Part shown: positions 1 to 7,784 of the stretch, piece by piece | Layout: every line of letters begins with the position of its first letter | Numbering within the stretch: position 1 is the stretch's first letter | Position numbers and translations under genes: made by a program | Notes under the pieces: model-generated | Databases searched by the model: none | What the model saw: only the letters and a program-made list of their open reading frames with translations | Told to the model about the DNA's origin: nothing | Assembly (NCBI RefSeq): GCF_007994075.1 | Contig: NZ_VIWU01000001.1 | Coordinates: 6,510,001-6,574,000, forward strand | Reading direction: 5' to 3' | Length of the DNA stretch: 64,000 bases | From: Pseudonocardia hierapolitana | GTDB taxonomy: Bacteria > Actinomycetota > Actinomycetes > Mycobacteriales > Pseudonocardiaceae

Positions 1-124
1 CCCGACCGCAGCAAGCCTCGCAGTAGGACAAGGCTCGCGGACACCACCCGCGCTTTCACCGGTTGGCGCCGGGTGGCCTGACGAGGACACTGGCCCGTCG
101 CGACCGGGCGCCGACGGAAGCAGG

Positions 125-742
125 GTGGGGAGCATGGGATTCGTCTCGCGGGGATTCGTCGGCCGGCCCGAGGCCCGCGAGGGCACGGTGCTGCTGCCTC
201 CAGGGCAGTACGACATCGGAGGCGGCTTCCCGGTGCTGTCCGCCGGCCCGACGCCTCGCACCGCCTTGGACGATTGGGACTTCACGATCAGCGGAGAGGT
301 CGATGCGCCCGACCGGCTGACGTGGCAGGAGTTCCAGGATCTGCCGCACGAAGAGGTCACCGTCGACATCCACTGCGTGACGAAGTGGTCGAAGTTCGAC
401 ACGACGTGGAGCGGCGTCTCCCTCGACACCCTGCTCGATCGCGTCGAGACCTCGGCGGACTACCTGCTGGCCTTCTGCGACGGCGGCTACACGACGAACC
501 TCCCGCTCGAGGACGTCACCGGTGGCCGTGCCTGGATCGTCGATCAGTACGACGGTGAGCCGCTGGAGGCGCAGCACGGCGGCCCGGCCCGGCTGCTCGT
601 GCCGCACCTGTACTTCTGGAAGTCCGCGAAATGGGTACGTGGCCTACGGCTGTCGAGCGTCGACGAACCCGGCTTCTGGGAGTCGCTGGGCTACCACATC
701 TACGGTGACCCGTGGCGCGAACAGCGATACGCCGGCGACTGA
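125..742 (+). CDS. Sulfite-oxidase-like molybdopterin-dependent oxidoreductase
   Basis: A 205-residue cytoplasmic protein of the bacterial sulfite-oxidase/YedY-like molybdopterin fold. Visible family features are the segment DIHCVTKWSKFDTTWSGV (about residues 79-96), whose Cys is the expected molybdenum ligand, and the late KSAKWVRGLRL segment. No signal peptide is visible, unlike the exported MsrP/YedY proteins. It is read from GTG at 125; an in-frame ATG at 134 right after GGGGAG is an equally good start. It overlaps the downstream flavin reductase by about 30 bp and is followed by a DUF6510 protein, a trio that suggests an electron-transfer pair. The physiological substrate is unknown. Confidence 0.85.
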   Translation: MGSMGFVSRGFVGRPEAREGTVLLPPGQYDIGGGFPVLSAGPTPRTALDDWDFTISGEVDAPDRLTWQEFQDLPHEEVTVDIHCVTKWSKFDTTWSGVSLDTLLDRVETSADYLLAFCDGGYTTNLPLEDVTGGRAWIVDQYDGEPLEAQHGGPARLLVPHLYFWKSAKWVRGLRLSSVDEPGFWESLGYHIYGDPWREQRYAGD

Positions 743-1494
743 CGTGGCGGCTCGCGACCGTCGCCGCGAACGCCTCCGAGGCCCGTGCCGTCCACCGGTT
801 GTCGCTGCGGATCGACGGCTGGGACGGACACCTGCCGGGACAGCACGTCGACGTCCGCCTGACGGCGCCGGACGGATACCAGGCGCAGCGCAGCTACTCC
901 ATCGCGTCGGCTCCGGAGAGCCCGACGGTGGACCTGGTGGTGCAACGGCTCGACGACGGCGAGGTCTCGCCGTACCTCACCGACGGCCTCCGACCCGGCG
1001 ACCAGTTGGAGCTGCGCGGTCCGATCGGCGGCTACTTCGTGTGGCATGCCGAGCTCGACTCGCCGCTGCAGCTGGTGGCCGGTGGCTCGGGGGTCGCGCC
1101 GTTCCTGGCGATGCTGGATCACCACGCCGCAGCGGCCTCCGGCGCGCCGGTGCGGCTCCTCTACTCGGCACGAACCCTCGACGACGTGATCGGCCATCCA
1201 CGCCTGGAGCGCCACGCCGAACGCGGCATCGGCGTGACGATCGCCTTGACGCGCGACCAGCCGCCGGGGTGGACCGGCCTCAGCGGCCGGCTGACACCGC
1301 AGATCATCCGAGAACGGGTCTGGCCCGTCGACAGACGGCCGAGCGTCTTCGTCTGCGGCGCCACCACGTTCGTCGAGGCGGTGGCGGACAGCCTCGTCGA
1401 GGCCGGGCACCCGGCGGCCGCCATCAGGATCGAACGATTCGGGGATGTGAGAGGAGCGCGCCGTGACTCCGGAGTCCCGACGACTCGACGGTAA
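712..1494 (+). CDS. FAD/NAD(P)-binding ferredoxin-reductase-type oxidoreductase
   Basis: A 260-residue flavoprotein reductase. The FAD-binding barrel has the RSYSIAS motif (about residues 63-69, the RxYS flavin signature), a GPIGGYF pyrophosphate segment, and the NAD-binding GGSGVAPFLAML motif. The terminal FVCGATTFVEAV is the usual CGxxxF-type end. No 2Fe-2S ferredoxin domain follows, so it is a stand-alone reductase. The GTG start lies inside the end of the molybdopterin gene, implying translational coupling. It probably shuttles electrons between NAD(P)H and the molybdenum enzyme; the direction cannot be decided from sequence. Confidence 0.85.
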   Translation: MARTAIRRRLTWRLATVAANASEARAVHRLSLRIDGWDGHLPGQHVDVRLTAPDGYQAQRSYSIASAPESPTVDLVVQRLDDGEVSPYLTDGLRPGDQLELRGPIGGYFVWHAELDSPLQLVAGGSGVAPFLAMLDHHAAAASGAPVRLLYSARTLDDVIGHPRLERHAERGIGVTIALTRDQPPGWTGLSGRLTPQIIRERVWPVDRRPSVFVCGATTFVEAVADSLVEAGHPAAAIRIERFGDVRGARRDSGVPTTRR

Positions 1495-1729
1495 CGCCGC
1501 CGCAGGTCGGCTGTCGGAGGTCTTCGTCTTCGACGTCACCGCCGCGGAGACCCGATGCGGAGGATGCGGGATGACAGCTCCGCTGGGGGTGTACCACGTC
1601 TACGCCGACGCGCCGGGCATGGTCGTGCGCTGCCCCACCTGTGAGGCGATGGTCATGCGGATCGCTCAGACGCCGGGGCACACGTGGTTGGACATGAGCG
1701 GCGTCGCCGCGCTCCGCATCAGCACGTGA
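1463..1729 (+). CDS. DUF6510-type small zinc-ribbon protein
   Basis: An 88-residue protein with two CxxC pairs (CGGC at about residues 32-35 and CPTC at 58-61), a four-cysteine zinc ribbon. The GTG start is preceded by GAGGAG at 1451-1456 and overlaps the end of the flavin reductase by 32 bp, so the three genes are co-translated. It resembles the actinobacterial DUF6510 family, which I recall beside sulfite-oxidase-like genes. Its function is unknown; a role in maturation or partner binding for the upstream redox pair is inference from context. Confidence 0.8.
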   Translation: MTPESRRLDGNAAAGRLSEVFVFDVTAAETRCGGCGMTAPLGVYHVYADAPGMVVRCPTCEAMVMRIAQTPGHTWLDMSGVAALRIST

Positions 1730-1851
1730 AGGCGTCTGGTCCGCACGCTGGTCAACACGCTCGCCACGCGCCAGCAGCCGTTCGAGCCATTAGTCCTATC
1801 TGGCGAAACCGTACCGTACTCACATTTTCCCGACACGGATGGAGCTATCAG

Positions 1852-2127
1852 ATGGAGACGGATGACCCCACGAACCGCTGGGCCATTCGCGGTGACCCCG
1901 GCCGGCTCATGGAAGCGGCCGAAGCGCTGCGCGGCACCCGAGCTGAGCAGATCTTCGGGACTCGTTTCCCCGGCGAGTACGTCATGTCCGGAATCGCCCG
2001 ACTGCTCGATTCCCTCGCTCGTGAGATCCGCGACAACGACACCCTCAGCCACGATGTGGTGTCGGCGGCAACCGAGATGTCCGAGCACGTACTCGCGTAT
2101 CTTCCCAAAATCGGGAAGCAGCGATGA
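1852..2127 (+). CDS. Small hypothetical protein
   Basis: A 91-residue, soluble, probably all-helical protein starting METDDPTNRW. The ATG is preceded by GGAG about 9 bases upstream. I recognise no domain. The body is two or three amphipathic helices, without cysteines or membrane segments. It stands alone between the molybdopterin trio and the hydrolase gene on the same strand. Local GC is lower just upstream (1780-1850), consistent with a promoter there. The reading frame and ribosome site support a real gene; function is unknown. Confidence 0.55.
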   Translation: METDDPTNRWAIRGDPGRLMEAAEALRGTRAEQIFGTRFPGEYVMSGIARLLDSLAREIRDNDTLSHDVVSAATEMSEHVLAYLPKIGKQR

Positions 2128-2288
2128 GACCTTCCTGCAGAGCCAGCCACGATCGCCGCCCCGAAGCCTCACCGTTCCGCGCAAGTGGGGAGGCCGGTGG
2201 CGGTCGGCGACCGCGCGTCACTTCCGGGCCCGGCGGCCCGGCTGGCGGGCACCGACCTGACGTCCACTGCGACTGAGAGGAGTCCGGT

Positions 2289-3146
2289 ATGGCGTCCATG
2301 TCGGAGCGGGAGGGCAGGGAGATCGAGGCGGCAAACGCCTCCGGCACCACTCCGGTCGTCTTCGTCCACGGCCTCTGGCTGCTGCCGAGCAGCTGGGACA
2401 GGTGGGCGGACTTCTTCAAGCAGGCCGGCTACGCCCCGCTGACGCCGGACTGGCCAGACGATCCGGAGACGGTTGAAGCGGCGCGGGCGAACCCGGACGT
2501 CCTCGCCAAGAAGACGCTGAAGCAGGTTGCCGACCACACGGCCGACGTGATCGGCAAGCTCGAGACGAAGCCCGCCGTGATCGGTCATTCGACCGGCGGA
2601 TTGGTCGCGCAGATGCTCGCCGGCCGTGGGCTCTCGGCAACCACGGTTGCCATCGACCCGGGCGTGTTTCGCGGCGTCCTGCCGCTGCCCTTCTCCACGC
2701 TCAAGGCCGCTGGACCGTTCCTGTTGAACCCCCGGTATCGAGGCCGCGCCATCACGCTCACCTTCGACCAGTTCACATACGGCTGGACGAACGCCCTCGA
2801 TGAGGACGAGGCGAAGCACCTTTACGACACCCACCACGTGGCCGGGTCGGGGATCGCCCTGGCCCAGATGGCCAACGCCAACCTCAACCCCTGGACCGAG
2901 TCGAAGGTCGACACGAAGAACCCCGATCGGGGCCCGCTGCTGATCCTCGACGGGGAGAAGGACCACACGGTTCCCTGGGCGATCGCCAACGCCTCCTACG
3001 AGCGGCAGAAGCGCAACCCGAGCGTCACCGAGATCAAGAAGATGCTCGACCGCGGCCACTCGCTGACCATCGACCACGGCTGGCAGGAGGTCGCGCAGAC
3101 CGCGCTCGACTTCGTCAAGCGGTTCGTCCCGGCCAAGCCGAGCTAG
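2289..3146 (+). CDS. Alpha/beta hydrolase
   Basis: A 285-residue alpha/beta-hydrolase-fold protein. It shows the oxyanion motif HGLW (about residue 27), the nucleophile elbow GHSTGG (Ser near residue 99), an acid segment LILDGEKDHTVP and the catalytic His in DRGHSLTIDHGW near the C-terminus, so the triad is complete. There is no signal peptide, so it is cytoplasmic. The ATG at 2289 follows GAGGAG at 2277-2282; a second ATG at 2298 is possible. Length fits small esterase/haloperoxidase-like hydrolases. Substrate unknown. Confidence 0.85.
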   Translation: MASMSEREGREIEAANASGTTPVVFVHGLWLLPSSWDRWADFFKQAGYAPLTPDWPDDPETVEAARANPDVLAKKTLKQVADHTADVIGKLETKPAVIGHSTGGLVAQMLAGRGLSATTVAIDPGVFRGVLPLPFSTLKAAGPFLLNPRYRGRAITLTFDQFTYGWTNALDEDEAKHLYDTHHVAGSGIALAQMANANLNPWTESKVDTKNPDRGPLLILDGEKDHTVPWAIANASYERQKRNPSVTEIKKMLDRGHSLTIDHGWQEVAQTALDFVKRFVPAKPS

Positions 3147-3288
3147 CCAGCTTCGATGATTGGTTACTGCGGCCGGCCCGGTGCCGGACACGTGCTCGCG
3201 CGACTCGTCGATCGCGTCGACCACCAGCGGTTCGCACGCCCGGCGCAGCTTGAACCGACCGGCCGCGGGCGCGAACCACGCCCCGTCG

Positions 3289-3600
3289 TCAACAGAGCAT
3301 CCGGCGCGTGATCCGGATGAGCTCCTGAGCTTCCGGGACGTTCATGGGGTAGGCCTCGAAGTGGCGCAAGATGACGCTGCCGAGGAGTAGGCCGCGAGTG
3401 CGGCCCATCTGCAGGTCCTCGCAGGTAGCCCGCCCGCGCTCCACCGCTCGCTCGTCGTCGAGCGCCGGACTGATCGAGCGGATGGCAGCTCGGTATGCGC
3501 GCTCCTGCTCCGCCTTCGGCTGCGGAGCGGGATGTCCCTCGATCTGTGAGGTGCAGCCGGAGGCGAGCACGAGCAGAAGCGCAGCCACGATGGTCGACAC
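3289..3600 (-). CDS. Small DUF732-like lipoprotein
   Basis: About 103 residues, with hydrophobic stretch STIVAALLLVLASGC ending in a lipobox (LASGC), then a mature part of about 88 residues with a conserved-looking CEDLQMGRT and a C-terminal Cys. The two mature cysteines could form a disulfide. This layout resembles DUF732 secreted proteins of actinomycetes. The start is uncertain: GTG at 3600 gives a signal peptide without a positive N-terminus, while an in-frame TTG about 21 bases upstream would add His and Arg. A good AGGAGG-ATG pair at 3668 lies in another frame, so a small indel in this 5' end is possible. Confidence 0.55.
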   Translation of the reverse strand: MSTIVAALLLVLASGCTSQIEGHPAPQPKAEQERAYRAAIRSISPALDDERAVERGRATCEDLQMGRTRGLLLGSVILRHFEAYPMNVPEAQELIRITRRMLC

Positions 3601-3779
3601 CCGGTGTGCCAGACCGCCGGCCAACAGTGGGCGCTCGCGCCGGGTCCAGCGCCAACAGCAGCCGTCATCAGCCGCCCTCCTGGATCGCCCCGACCTTTCC
3701 AGCCGGATCGGGGGAAGGCGCGGTACGAGTGTGGCAGCGGCTCCACCGGCGGCAATGACAGCTCTACCCGGCTGACGTC

Positions 3780-4646
3780 TCATCCGGCGGCCTTCCAGGT
3801 CTCTCCTGTCGCCGCAAGCTGGTGGCGCCGGCCGCCGTCGAGCGGCCCGCGCAGCTGCTCCTCGGCCGCGAGGCGTAACCGGATCCGGCCGCGCAGGCGT
3901 TCGGCCAGGGCGAGGTGGCGGGCGCGCCTGCGCAGGTGCGGCGCGACGATCCGCCCGAGCCGGTCGAGCTCGCGGGTGACCGTAGAGCCGTCGCTGAATG
4001 CGAGGTGGAGGATGTAGACGTTCACGAGCACCACCGCGGCCGCGAGCGTCAGCCCGATGATCGTGGCGCCGGCGCCCGGCGCACCCGTGGCTTGGTACAC
4101 CTCGTCGCTCATCCGCACGTACATCATCGCTCCGAGTAGCCCCGCCATCGCGGCCGTGAGCGCGAGCATGGCGCGCCCAATTCCGTCCACCGCACCCCAC
4201 ACGAGGTTGCGGTCGCGGTCCTTGCAGCGTTGCAGGTGCTCACCGACGGCGGCCGTCCACGCCGCCACCGCGACCGTGCAGAGCAGGGCGAGCGAAGCCG
4301 CGACCACGGCGGTGGTGTCCACCGTGCGGAGGTCGGCGTTCAGCACGCCGGCGAGGAACCAGAAGAGGATCAGGCCGTCGAGCAGGGGCAGCAATCGAAG
4401 CTGCCAGCGCTGACCCGGGGAGATCCGGTCGTGCACGTGCGATCCATCTCGTTCGTCCGCATCGATCCGCGCGCGGAGCTGTGCTTGCCGCGCGAGCGCA
4501 TCCTGTAGGGAGACGAGGCCGCCGCGCGGATCGCGCACGGGGCGCAGGGGCACGCGCGCGGCCGCGGCCTCGTGCGCTGCCCGGCGCCGTTGCAGTCGGG
4601 CGACGATCGGGCTCCACGGACGGGACGGGCCGGTGATCGGGTTCAT
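3780..4646 (-). CDS. Four-helix membrane protein of unknown function
   Basis: A 288-residue protein with about four membrane segments: LLDGLILFWFLAGVL, VVAASLALLCTVAVAAW, AMLALTAAMAGLLGAMMYV and IIGLTLAAAVVLVNVYILHLAF. They are flanked by a basic N-terminal cytoplasmic region (residues 1-75) and a long Arg-rich C-terminal tail (210-288). The ATG overlaps the stop of the upstream OmpA-like lipoprotein gene (ATGA), so the two are translationally coupled and probably work together in the envelope. I see no transporter motif. A MotA-like pairing with an OmpA-like partner is conceivable but the helices show no clear MotA signature. Confidence 0.75.
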   Translation of the reverse strand: MNPITGPSRPWSPIVARLQRRRAAHEAAAARVPLRPVRDPRGGLVSLQDALARQAQLRARIDADERDGSHVHDRISPGQRWQLRLLPLLDGLILFWFLAGVLNADLRTVDTTAVVAASLALLCTVAVAAWTAAVGEHLQRCKDRDRNLVWGAVDGIGRAMLALTAAMAGLLGAMMYVRMSDEVYQATGAPGAGATIIGLTLAAAVVLVNVYILHLAFSDGSTVTRELDRLGRIVAPHLRRRARHLALAERLRGRIRLRLAAEEQLRGPLDGGRRHQLAATGETWKAAG

Positions 4647-5926
4647 CGGACCTCCTTCAGCGGGACGAGGGTGAACACGACGCGCCGCAGCGCGGCGAGC
4701 CGGGTGGGATCGGGGCTGCCGGCCTCGTCGAAGGCCGCGTCGGGGGGATCGAGGAGCGCGCCGTCACCGCGGATCTCGGTGATCGCGTGCGCCGGCACGC
4801 CGAGCCGCCGCAGCAGGTCCGCCGCGGCGTGGGCCCGGCAGGTCGAGAGCTCGATCCCGTCGCCCGGCCCGACCGGGGCGGTCCGGCCGGAGATCGAGAC
4901 GGCGAACCCGCCCGACGTTACCCGCGCAGCCACCGGCGCGAGTACGCCCTGCGCCGCGGCCGGGTCGGCGAGCGCGCAGCTGTCCGGCGCGAACAGGGCC
5001 GGGGCGGGCATCTCCACCCGCTCGACACCGTCCGGGCCACGAGAGCTGCTCACGGCCGGAACCGCCACCACCGGGGGCAGGAGTCTGGACACCGGCGGCG
5101 CCGCTGGGCGCACGGATTCGTCCACCCGGCACGTGCCGCCGGCCGCCCCGCACACCGCCATCCAGATGTCGCGCAACTGCGCGAGCTCCCGGACGCCGAG
5201 AGCGGGCTGGGCGCCCGCGGTGCGACCCAGGCCGCTGATCACCACGGTGCGGCCGGAGAGATCGGGCAGCAGACGACGCTCGTGCAGGTCGCGGGCCAGA
5301 CCCGCGGGATCGCGGTCCCAACCCGTGACGCGCAGGTCGAGCGGATCGGTGGTGCTGAGCCCCGAGGTGAGCACGATGATCGTCGCCGCGTTGGTGGTGG
5401 CGGCGACGGCGAGGGCGCGCAGCAGGTCGACATCCATGCCGTTCGCGGCGGCCCGGTCGACGGCTTGCTGCAACGCCGCGAGCCGCTCGTCGACGAGGGC
5501 GTCGATGCGAGGGCCGCGCTCGATCCGACCGTTCGGCCGCCGGGGTTCGAGGTCGACGACCTCCACCTCCGGGTTCCCGGCCGCGACGACGTAGGCGACG
5601 ACGTCGTCGGTGTCCGGTTCGCTCGCGGCTGCCTGCAGAGTGTCGAGCTCCGGCCCGGCGAGCAGTGGGGCGAGCTCGTTCGCGTGGTGGGCCACCACGA
5701 TCGTCGTCGCTCGCCCGCGCAGGTCGCCGTCCGGTGTGGGCGTGCAGGCCGTGAGTGCCGCGATCAGTGCCAGCAGAAGCGCCGGCACGATGCGCTCGCT
5801 CGCCGCCGGTATGGGGCGGCGGACGGGACGTCGTCGGCTCGGTTCCTCGTGCGGGGTGTGCCGAGGGTGCACTGGCTTCTCCGTTGAGTGGCGGGATCGC
5901 GCTTCTCGCGATCGATGCACGCTCAT
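4643..5926 (-). CDS. OmpA-like lipoprotein
   Basis: A 427-residue lipoprotein. A long basic N-terminus leads into IVPALLLALIAALTAC (lipobox LTAC, about residues 45-60). The middle (about 70-230) alternates beta strands and helices with TIIVLTSGLSTTDPL and RTVVISGLGRT, like a von Willebrand/Rossmann fold without a clear MIDAS. The C-terminal third has SCRAHAAADLLRRLGVP and ALRRVVFTLVP, an OmpA/MotB peptidoglycan-binding pattern. The start MSVHRSREAR at 5926 has GAGGGG just upstream; an upstream in-frame ATG at 6004 is less likely. It is coupled to the membrane gene that follows. Confidence 0.75.
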   Translation of the reverse strand: MSVHRSREARSRHSTEKPVHPRHTPHEEPSRRRPVRRPIPAASERIVPALLLALIAALTACTPTPDGDLRGRATTIVVAHHANELAPLLAGPELDTLQAAASEPDTDDVVAYVVAAGNPEVEVVDLEPRRPNGRIERGPRIDALVDERLAALQQAVDRAAANGMDVDLLRALAVAATTNAATIIVLTSGLSTTDPLDLRVTGWDRDPAGLARDLHERRLLPDLSGRTVVISGLGRTAGAQPALGVRELAQLRDIWMAVCGAAGGTCRVDESVRPAAPPVSRLLPPVVAVPAVSSSRGPDGVERVEMPAPALFAPDSCALADPAAAQGVLAPVAARVTSGGFAVSISGRTAPVGPGDGIELSTCRAHAAADLLRRLGVPAHAITEIRGDGALLDPPDAAFDEAGSPDPTRLAALRRVVFTLVPLKEVR

Positions 5927-5931
5927 ATGCC

Positions 5932-5949
5932 CCTCACCGCACGGTGAGG
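5932..5949. promoter_or_regulatory. Perfect 8-bp inverted repeat over the ribosome site of the OmpA-like gene
   Basis: CCTCACCG, two bases, CGGTGAGG, directly upstream of the ATG at 5926. On the minus strand the second arm contains the GTGAGG that extends into the ribosome-binding site. It could be a repressor operator or a hairpin that hides the site. No known regulator matches it. Confidence 0.5.
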
Positions 5950-6015
5950 CCACGTCAGTGAGAAAGAACGCGACAGTCGTGGGGCGTCGGCCGGCGACCG
6001 ACATAGGACGAACGC

Positions 6016-6903
6016 TCAGCGCGTCAGCTCGCGCTCCAGGTACTCCTTCAGGCGCGGCTCCCAGTCGTGGAGTTCGATCCCGACTCCCCGTGCCTTCCCG
6101 AGATCGAGCACGCTGTTGAGCGGCCGTTCCGCCTTCTTCGGGAATTCGGCCAGGAACTCCCGGGTGGTCCGTCCCGAGACGTCCTCGTCACGCCGGCCTG
6201 CTGCGATGAACACCTTCCGCGCGATCGCCGCCCAGGTCGCCGGCGTGCCGTCGTTCGTCACGTTGTACGTGCCGAAGGCCGGCCGGTGGACGACGAGGTG
6301 GCGGATCGCGGCGCAGAGGTCGTCGGCGAACGTCAACCGGCCGAACTGGTCGTCGACGATGGTCGGTCGCTGACCGGCGTGGGCGAGGCGCAGCATCCGG
6401 CGCACGAAGTTCTCGCCTTCGCCCACGACCCACGAGGTGCGGACGATGTAGTGCCGGGGCGTTCTGGCGACCTCCGAATCGCCGGCCGCCTTGGATTCCC
6501 CGTACACGTTCAGCGGGTCGACGGGAGCGTCTTCGCTGATCGCACCGGTGGTGCGGCCCGAGAACACGTAGTCGGTCGAGAGGTGCAGCAGCACGAACCG
6601 GTGCCGGATGGCCGCCTGGGCCAGGTTGGCGGCGCCGACGTGGTTCGTCCGCCAGGCCGCGGCACTGCCGGCCCGCGACTGCGCCGCATCCACGTCGGTG
6701 TACCCGGCGGCGTTCAGCACCACGTCGTCGCGCGACCAACCGAACCGCGCAACGGTGCACGGGTCGCCGACGTCCAGGTCGCCCCTTTTCAGACACGTGG
6801 CTTCGGGGAAGGAGCGGGCCAGGGAACTCCCCACCCTGCCGGCAGCGCCGACGATCACCACTCGTGGGCTCCGGAGGCCGTGCCTGCAGGACACGGGCAG
6901 CAA
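6016..6903 (-). CDS. rfbD: RmlD-type dTDP-4-dehydrorhamnose reductase family protein
   Basis: A 295-residue extended SDR. The NAD(P)-binding motif GAAGRVGSSL is near residue 19, the Ser/Thr LHLSTDYVFSG motif near residue 108, and the catalytic YGESK near 134. These are hallmarks of RmlD/RfbD, which reduces dTDP-6-deoxy-L-lyxo-4-hexulose to dTDP-L-rhamnose. No other rhamnose gene (rmlA, B, C) or glycosyltransferase is adjacent, so an isolated or alternative sugar role is possible. It stands apart from its minus-strand neighbours and diverges from the sigma-like gene at 7092. Confidence 0.8.
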   Translation of the reverse strand: MLPVSCRHGLRSPRVVIVGAAGRVGSSLARSFPEATCLKRGDLDVGDPCTVARFGWSRDDVVLNAAGYTDVDAAQSRAGSAAAWRTNHVGAANLAQAAIRHRFVLLHLSTDYVFSGRTTGAISEDAPVDPLNVYGESKAAGDSEVARTPRHYIVRTSWVVGEGENFVRRMLRLAHAGQRPTIVDDQFGRLTFADDLCAAIRHLVVHRPAFGTYNVTNDGTPATWAAIARKVFIAAGRRDEDVSGRTTREFLAEFPKKAERPLNSVLDLGKARGVGIELHDWEPRLKEYLERELTR

Positions 6904-7091
6904 CCTAGCGTCACGATGAGTGGCGGCTGGCGCGGGGTCGGTTACGGACAGTCGCGCGAAATGCGCCTTTCCGCCCCTGTACCGCTCGTCAACGCGCCGT
7001 CACGCTCGGTGTCACCGCGAGTTGGCGTGGGCAGAGCAGCGCGGCCGGACATAGGACGGGCAATGACGGCCACGTGATCGGAGGTCCGTGC

Positions 7092-7784
7092 ATGTCGATC
7101 GACGAACGCGAACCCGATGACGCCGTCCTGATCGAGGAGCTGCGAGCTGCCGGATTCTCCGGGCTCGCCTACGAGCGGATGGAAGATCGTTTGGTGACGT
7201 ACGCGATCGACGTTCTCGACGGGATGTTCCGCAACCGCACGATCTACCGGACTGTGGCGTCGCATGCCTTTCCCCTGCGCCACACCGCCGAGGAGACGGA
7301 GCTGCTCTGCGCGTCGGAACCCGACCGGATGGAACTCGTCCTCGACGCCACGATCGAAGGTCTCGCGTTGTTCCGCCGCAAAGGTCTGGTGGGTGGCGAG
7401 TGGTCGCCGGAACTCGGCGCCTCGCTCCGCACATATTTCGTCGGTGCGTGCCTGCTGTGCCTGCCCAACGTGTTCCGAAAGTGGCAGCGCAGGCGATCGA
7501 GGCTGCGATCCGTGCTCTCACTTCCGGTCGAGACCCTCGAGGCCGTCGCCCCGGTCGACGGTTTCCCCACCCAACGAGATCCAGCCGATCGCGTCGCCGA
7601 CCGACTGCACGCCGAGGAGGAACTCGAACGAATGCCCCCGCAGATCCAGCAAGCGATGATCCGCATGGCGCTCTACGGGGAAAGCGTCGCCGACGTGGCC
7701 GCGGACATCGGGATGACGCCACGTGCCCTCGAAGGGCGGATCGACCGGTACAAGGCCAAGCGCCGCAGGGAGGCGTCGTTCTGA
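7092..7784 (+). CDS. Sigma-70-like transcription factor, divergent
   Basis: A 230-residue protein. The last 50 residues (PPQIQQAMIRMALYGESVADVAADIGMTPRALEGRIDRYKAKRR) look like the sigma region 4 helix-turn-helix of ECF-type factors. The N-terminal 90 residues would correspond to a diverged region 2. The ATG at 7092 has CGGAGG seven bases upstream, which decides it over an ATG-like start at 7074. Its stop overlaps the start of the STAND protein (TGATG), so the two are made together. Whether it is an active sigma factor or a DNA-binding adaptor cannot be told. Confidence 0.75.
   Translation: MSIDEREPDDAVLIEELRAAGFSGLAYERMEDRLVTYAIDVLDGMFRNRTIYRTVASHAFPLRHTAEETELLCASEPDRMELVLDATIEGLALFRRKGLVGGEWSPELGASLRTYFVGACLLCLPNVFRKWQRRRSRLRSVLSLPVETLEAVAPVDGFPTQRDPADRVADRLHAEEELERMPPQIQQAMIRMALYGESVADVAADIGMTPRALEGRIDRYKAKRRREASF

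Noticed and set aside
6002..7056. ACATAGGAC occurs at about 6002 and 7048, upstream of two divergently oriented genes
   Set aside because: It is a single 9-mer in opposite orientation relative to the genes. Chance is likely and no promoter spacing fits.
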